Positions 5,400-8,290 of a DNA stretch of 8,290 bases are shown in pieces. Numbering within the stretch: position 1 is the first letter of the stretch; each line of letters begins with the position of its first letter. The notes under the pieces were generated by a model. That model was given only the letters and a program-made list of their open reading frames with translations. It had not been told where the DNA came from and did not search any database. The translations under genes were made by a program, and so were the position numbers. Source of the DNA: Galactobacter sp052108535 (lineage in GTDB: Bacteria > Actinomycetota > Actinomycetes > Actinomycetales > Micrococcaceae). Where the stretch lies: NCBI GenBank assembly GCA_052108535.1, contig JBQDZM010000061.1, forward strand, positions 1 to 8,290, in the 5' to 3' direction.

Positions 5400-8018
5400 T
5401 CAGTGGCCCATCTCCAACAGGGCAGCCGGTATGTCGCGGCGTTTGGCGACACCAAGCTTGGACCGCGCCTGCAGTACGTGAGACTCCACGGTGCGGACCG
5501 ACAACACCAGGCGCTGGGCGATCTGGACATTGGTGAGTCCCTCCGCCACGAGTTGCGAAACCTCCAGTTCACGCTCCGTGAGCACAGAGGCACGTTCCGT
5601 TGCGATCGAGGCAACGGCGTCGGAGGCTCTGCCCAAACCAACTGGGGTAGCACGATCGAGAGCCGCCAAGGACTCGCTTGCTGAGGACGCCTTGGCTGCG
5701 GCGCGCCGGCCCAGGTATAGGGCTCTGGCGCGAGAGTAGGCGAGCCGCGCGAATGCGATCTGGCCTGTTGCAACGAGGTCCGTTCCTGCGCTCATCAGGC
5801 CGTCGGCATCACCGGCCGCAGCCATGCGGAGGTAACGCTCCTGGGCGAGCCCGGCGGGCAGCGTGGTGCGCGGGATCGTGTCGAGGATGCGGATGACCTC
5901 GGCCGGTGCCATGCGCTGTGAGGCCAGTAGCTCAGTGAGGGCCATCCGGGGCGTCCATGCGGGTGCATCGGGAGAAACGAAATCGAAGAGGTCTCGCTCC
6001 TCGGCCGTTGCGATCAGGCCTAAAGCAGCCTTGGCCCGTGGACGAAGAATCTGGCGCGCACGCTGAGTGAAGTACGGCGTTCGCTCTGTCGGGTGGCCCA
6101 GAGTCGAACGCAGGATCGAGCTGAACCCCGCGTGCATGCACCACATCAGGGGAAAGAATGCTGGCCGGACGGCAGTGTCTGCGTAGTCGAAATCCAGTTC
6201 TGCGGCAGAGGAATCACCCTGGACCGCACGGGAGGTCGCCGCCATCCAGCCGGAACACATGGCGAGGTTCCACCCCGTCCTGGACGTCAGCGCGGTCGCA
6301 TGACTCACGGTGACGGTGATGGCGTCCCGGGTGCGTTCCACCTGCACGCCACCAAGCGTCGCAGATATGGACGCGGAGAGCTGGAAGAGGGCGACGAGGG
6401 TGATCAGGATCTCGGAACGCTGCGAGGACGGACGTGCCATGACGTCTTCCGCCAGCCGCATTCCGGTGACTACGGCCCGGTCCAGTGCTGCGGCGTTATT
6501 GAGATTCGCGTGGGCAGCGCACGTGAAGGACAGCGCAAGCAGGCGTACTTCCACGGGGTTGGCGGGGTCCTGGCCAACGGCGTCCATATCAACGGTGGGG
6601 TCGTCGGCGCCTGTGGATTCGCCGATGAAGCACGTCAGGGCCGTAGCGGCGCCAGGCCAAGCTCGCATCTGCGGCGAATCCAGCAGCTGCTCCCACCAAG
6701 CCGGAGTCGTCGGCGCCCAGGCCACAGCCACCGCCGCGTAGTAGAGCGCCTCGAAATCCACGGCCGGATCTGCCAAGAGGGACTCGGCCGTGGCCAGAGC
6801 GGTTTGGTGCTCTCCGAGATTCAGCTGGGCCTTCAGTCGTTCAAGCGTCACCTGGGTCTGTTGTGCCTGCGAGAGGGCGGAACAGCGCTCGGTGATGGTC
6901 AGCAGTGCCTTGGCCTCTATCCCGTCTCCGAGCCGATTGGCCGCCGCCGCGGCCGCCAGAGCCAAGCCCGCCTGCACCGCTGAAATGGGTGAAGGCGAGC
7001 GCATCAGCGAACGCGAGAGGCCCAACAGGATGGCCTCGTTGACCGGGTATCCGGCACTCCATAGGGAGACGATTCTGGTGGAGAACTCAGGATCGTCGAA
7101 CACCGTAGTTCCACGTCCGGCCATGGCGACCGAGTGAAGCGGAGAAACCGTGAGGGTCCGCTGTCCCCAGTCCTCGGACTCCACAGCAAGACGGTGACCC
7201 AGCAACTGGGCGAGCATGGAATCGCCGAACAGTTGTGAGGCGGTGGAGAGGGGGAGCGGGCTGAGTTGGGCCAGTTTGGCCGCGGCGTCAGCCAGCGAAT
7301 CGTCCAGGCCGTTGATCCGGGCCTCCATGCGGCTCAAGGCCAACGATCCGAACGTCGCAGTATCCATCCCCGGTCGCGGATATCGGCGTTGAACTCGGTC
7401 AGGATAGGCCGTTGCGTCATCCGCCAAGTCCCGGGCCAGCAGCAGCTGCCCCTCCGCAAGCGCTACGAGGGTACGCACCTGCAGGTCGTCCAGCACACCG
7501 GGCTCCAGACGGTCAAGGATGGCGCTCTCGATCTCGGGGTCGGTCAGAGGTGCAAGGTCGATCCTGTCCAGCTCGCCCTTCTGCCAGGCGGTAGCCAACT
7601 GGGCGCCGACTCCTTGGGCAGGCGCCGTGATCGAGAGTCGATCCGGATCCACGAAGAAGGCCACCGGAGGATGCCCCGGCTGCAGGGCTTCGTCAATGAG
7701 CTCCACCGCGGAGTCTGGCATCAGGGATGGTCCCACCAGAATGCGTGCAGAGGTGCCATGCCCGTCGGCCAAGAAGTTTTTCAGAGCATCGAGGCGAGTA
7801 TGAGACGAGCAGCGAAGCACGTTGGCCTGAGAGTCACCGGCAGGTTGGAGCATCACTGCGAGGTCGCCCGCCAGAGAACTGGGGGCGTCTCCAGGTAGGC
7901 AGAACACGAGGACACTGCTGCCAGAGTTGAGCAGCTGCGTGATGCGCCGCAGTTCGTTCCTGCGGGTGGGGAACGAGGGAAATGAGTCTCTGGACAGGTT
8001 GTGCTTGCGGGTAGGCAA
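5400..8018 (-). CDS. Large LuxR-family (LAL-type) transcriptional regulator with degenerate NTPase domain
   Basis: This is an 872-aa protein, a usual length for LAL/STAND LuxR regulators. The start is TTG 8018: an in-frame stop lies two codons upstream, and the family N-terminus (FPTRRNELRRITQLL) must be included. The C-terminus (813-868) is a canonical LuxR/NarL HTH: LTERELEV, EGLTNVQIAQRL and LSVRTVESHV, followed by SKLGV. The N-terminal region keeps the order of the STAND NTPase, but the Walker A site reads LPGDAPSSLA (41-50), lacking the GKS/T Lys. The Walker B strand ARILVGPSLMPDS (91-103) lacks the acidic pair. The middle (about 350-800) is Ala/Leu-rich helical repeat sequence, likely TPR-like. 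ATP binding is probably lost, and activation may rely on ligand or protein contacts with the repeats. It converges on the deaminase gene. Its target is unknown. Confidence 0.9.
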   Translation of the reverse strand: MPTRKHNLSRDSFPSFPTRRNELRRITQLLNSGSSVLVFCLPGDAPSSLAGDLAVMLQPAGDSQANVLRCSSHTRLDALKNFLADGHGTSARILVGPSLMPDSAVELIDEALQPGHPPVAFFVDPDRLSITAPAQGVGAQLATAWQKGELDRIDLAPLTDPEIESAILDRLEPGVLDDLQVRTLVALAEGQLLLARDLADDATAYPDRVQRRYPRPGMDTATFGSLALSRMEARINGLDDSLADAAAKLAQLSPLPLSTASQLFGDSMLAQLLGHRLAVESEDWGQRTLTVSPLHSVAMAGRGTTVFDDPEFSTRIVSLWSAGYPVNEAILLGLSRSLMRSPSPISAVQAGLALAAAAAANRLGDGIEAKALLTITERCSALSQAQQTQVTLERLKAQLNLGEHQTALATAESLLADPAVDFEALYYAAVAVAWAPTTPAWWEQLLDSPQMRAWPGAATALTCFIGESTGADDPTVDMDAVGQDPANPVEVRLLALSFTCAAHANLNNAAALDRAVVTGMRLAEDVMARPSSQRSEILITLVALFQLSASISATLGGVQVERTRDAITVTVSHATALTSRTGWNLAMCSGWMAATSRAVQGDSSAAELDFDYADTAVRPAFFPLMWCMHAGFSSILRSTLGHPTERTPYFTQRARQILRPRAKAALGLIATAEERDLFDFVSPDAPAWTPRMALTELLASQRMAPAEVIRILDTIPRTTLPAGLAQERYLRMAAAGDADGLMSAGTDLVATGQIAFARLAYSRARALYLGRRAAAKASSASESLAALDRATPVGLGRASDAVASIATERASVLTERELEVSQLVAEGLTNVQIAQRLVLSVRTVESHVLQARSKLGVAKRRDIPAALLEMGH

Positions 8019-8075
8019 CGATGGTCACTTTCCGGATTGGATGACGGGTCCGTCGATGACAGTGTGGGCTACGGT

Positions 8076-8110
8076 GCTCCACAGTATTGAGAGTCCCTTA
8101 GCCGCCAAAA
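8076..8110 (-). promoter_or_regulatory. Tentative promoter of the LuxR gene
   Basis: On the minus strand TTTTGG (8110-8105) and AATACT (8088-8083; 4 of 6 to TATAAT) are 16 bp apart, which would give a leader of about 60 nt before the TTG. GGAAAG, about 10-15 nt upstream of the TTG, may serve as a weak ribosome binding site. Support is slight. Confidence 0.22.
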
Positions 8111-8214
8111 GTGACGGGCTCGTCTCGGAGGGCGTGCAAGTGTCCAGTCTAGTCTCCGTACCGCAGCCATGCCACAGGGTTATAGGACAAAAAGTGTGTC
8201 TCTGAGGGGCTCGG

Positions 8215-8234
8215 ATCGGCGTGGTGACGCCGAT
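8215..8234. repeat. Perfect 8+8 bp inverted repeat, GGTG loop
   Basis: ATCGGCGT (8215-8222) is repeated inverted as ACGCCGAT (8227-8234) around GGTG. No T-run follows on either strand. It may be a terminator for a gene beyond the window or an operator upstream of the LuxR gene. Confidence 0.45.
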
Positions 8235-8243
8235 GCATTCGGC

Positions 8244-8269
8244 TCGTCTTACTCTGCGGCGTAAGACGA
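8244..8269. repeat. Perfect 9+9 bp inverted repeat, 8-nt spacer
   Basis: TCGTCTTAC (8244-8252) is repeated inverted as GTAAGACGA (8261-8269), with TCTGCGGC between. The spacing resembles a dimeric-regulator site more than a terminator. It lies 10 bp from the preceding repeat and about 230 bp upstream of the LuxR start. The rest of 8019-8290 shows no convincing gene on either strand. Confidence 0.45.
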
Positions 8270-8290
8270 TGAGGGGTGCTTGACTCTTCC

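Noticed and set aside
6093..6983. 296-aa plus-strand open frame
   Set aside because: It is antisense to the LuxR gene, Gly/Arg/His-rich with no recognisable domain; a GC-rich shadow. The same holds for the plus-strand frame at 7266-7898.
8179..8185. TTATAG / CTATAA as a -10 element near the right edge
   Set aside because: No -35-like hexamer lies at 16-18 bp on either strand.
1..8290. CRISPR array, insertion sequence ends, rRNA
   Set aside because: No regularly spaced repeats, no transposase frame with flanking inverted repeats, and no conserved rRNA strings were seen.

Overview
The window looks like a stretch of an actinobacterial chromosome. GC content is high throughout, GTG and TTG starts occur, two promoters appear to give leaderless transcripts, and the gene families (a large LuxR/LAL-type regulator, a ClpX-zinc-finger/HTH regulator, a tandem-HTH protein ending in a DPHGR-like tail) are typical of Actinobacteria. 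The genus cannot be fixed from the sequence alone.

Left part (1-1582), worn accessory DNA. It opens with the C-terminal half of a large SMC/Rad50-like ATPase. Stop codons in all three forward frames just upstream cut it off from any N-terminal Walker A half, so it is probably a relic. Converging on it from the minus strand is a small tandem-HTH DNA-binding protein. Upstream of that gene is a strong GAAA-capped hairpin at 1410-1443.

Toxin-antitoxin module (1538-2244). A perfect 15+15 bp inverted repeat carries a promoter whose predicted start point is the antitoxin ATG. It precedes a Phd/YefM-like antitoxin and a VapC-type PIN toxin that overlap by GTGA.

Transport and regulation block (2222-5325). 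On the minus strand lies a decayed MFS transporter with two apparent internal deletions, one of which shifts the frame; its tail overlaps the end of vapC. Upstream of it on the same strand is a ClpX-C4-zinc-finger/HTH protein, which is divergent from an intact 12-TM MFS transporter. The gap between the divergent genes holds three CCTGAC half-sites on alternating strands about one helical turn apart, overlapping a plausible -10. This looks like the operator of the neighbouring regulator. A guanine/cytosine-deaminase-like enzyme with a good Shine-Dalgarno follows the transporter, so the three genes may form a regulated efflux/purine-detoxification unit (inference).

Right part (5400-8290). A convergent 872-aa LuxR-type regulator has a canonical C-terminal HTH, but its N-terminal NTPase-like region has lost both Walker motifs. 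Its upstream region ends in two successive perfect inverted repeats at the window edge.

No complete novel multi-gene system could be demonstrated. The best leads are the overlapping-dyad operator with its zinc-finger/HTH regulator, and the orphan ATPase half.
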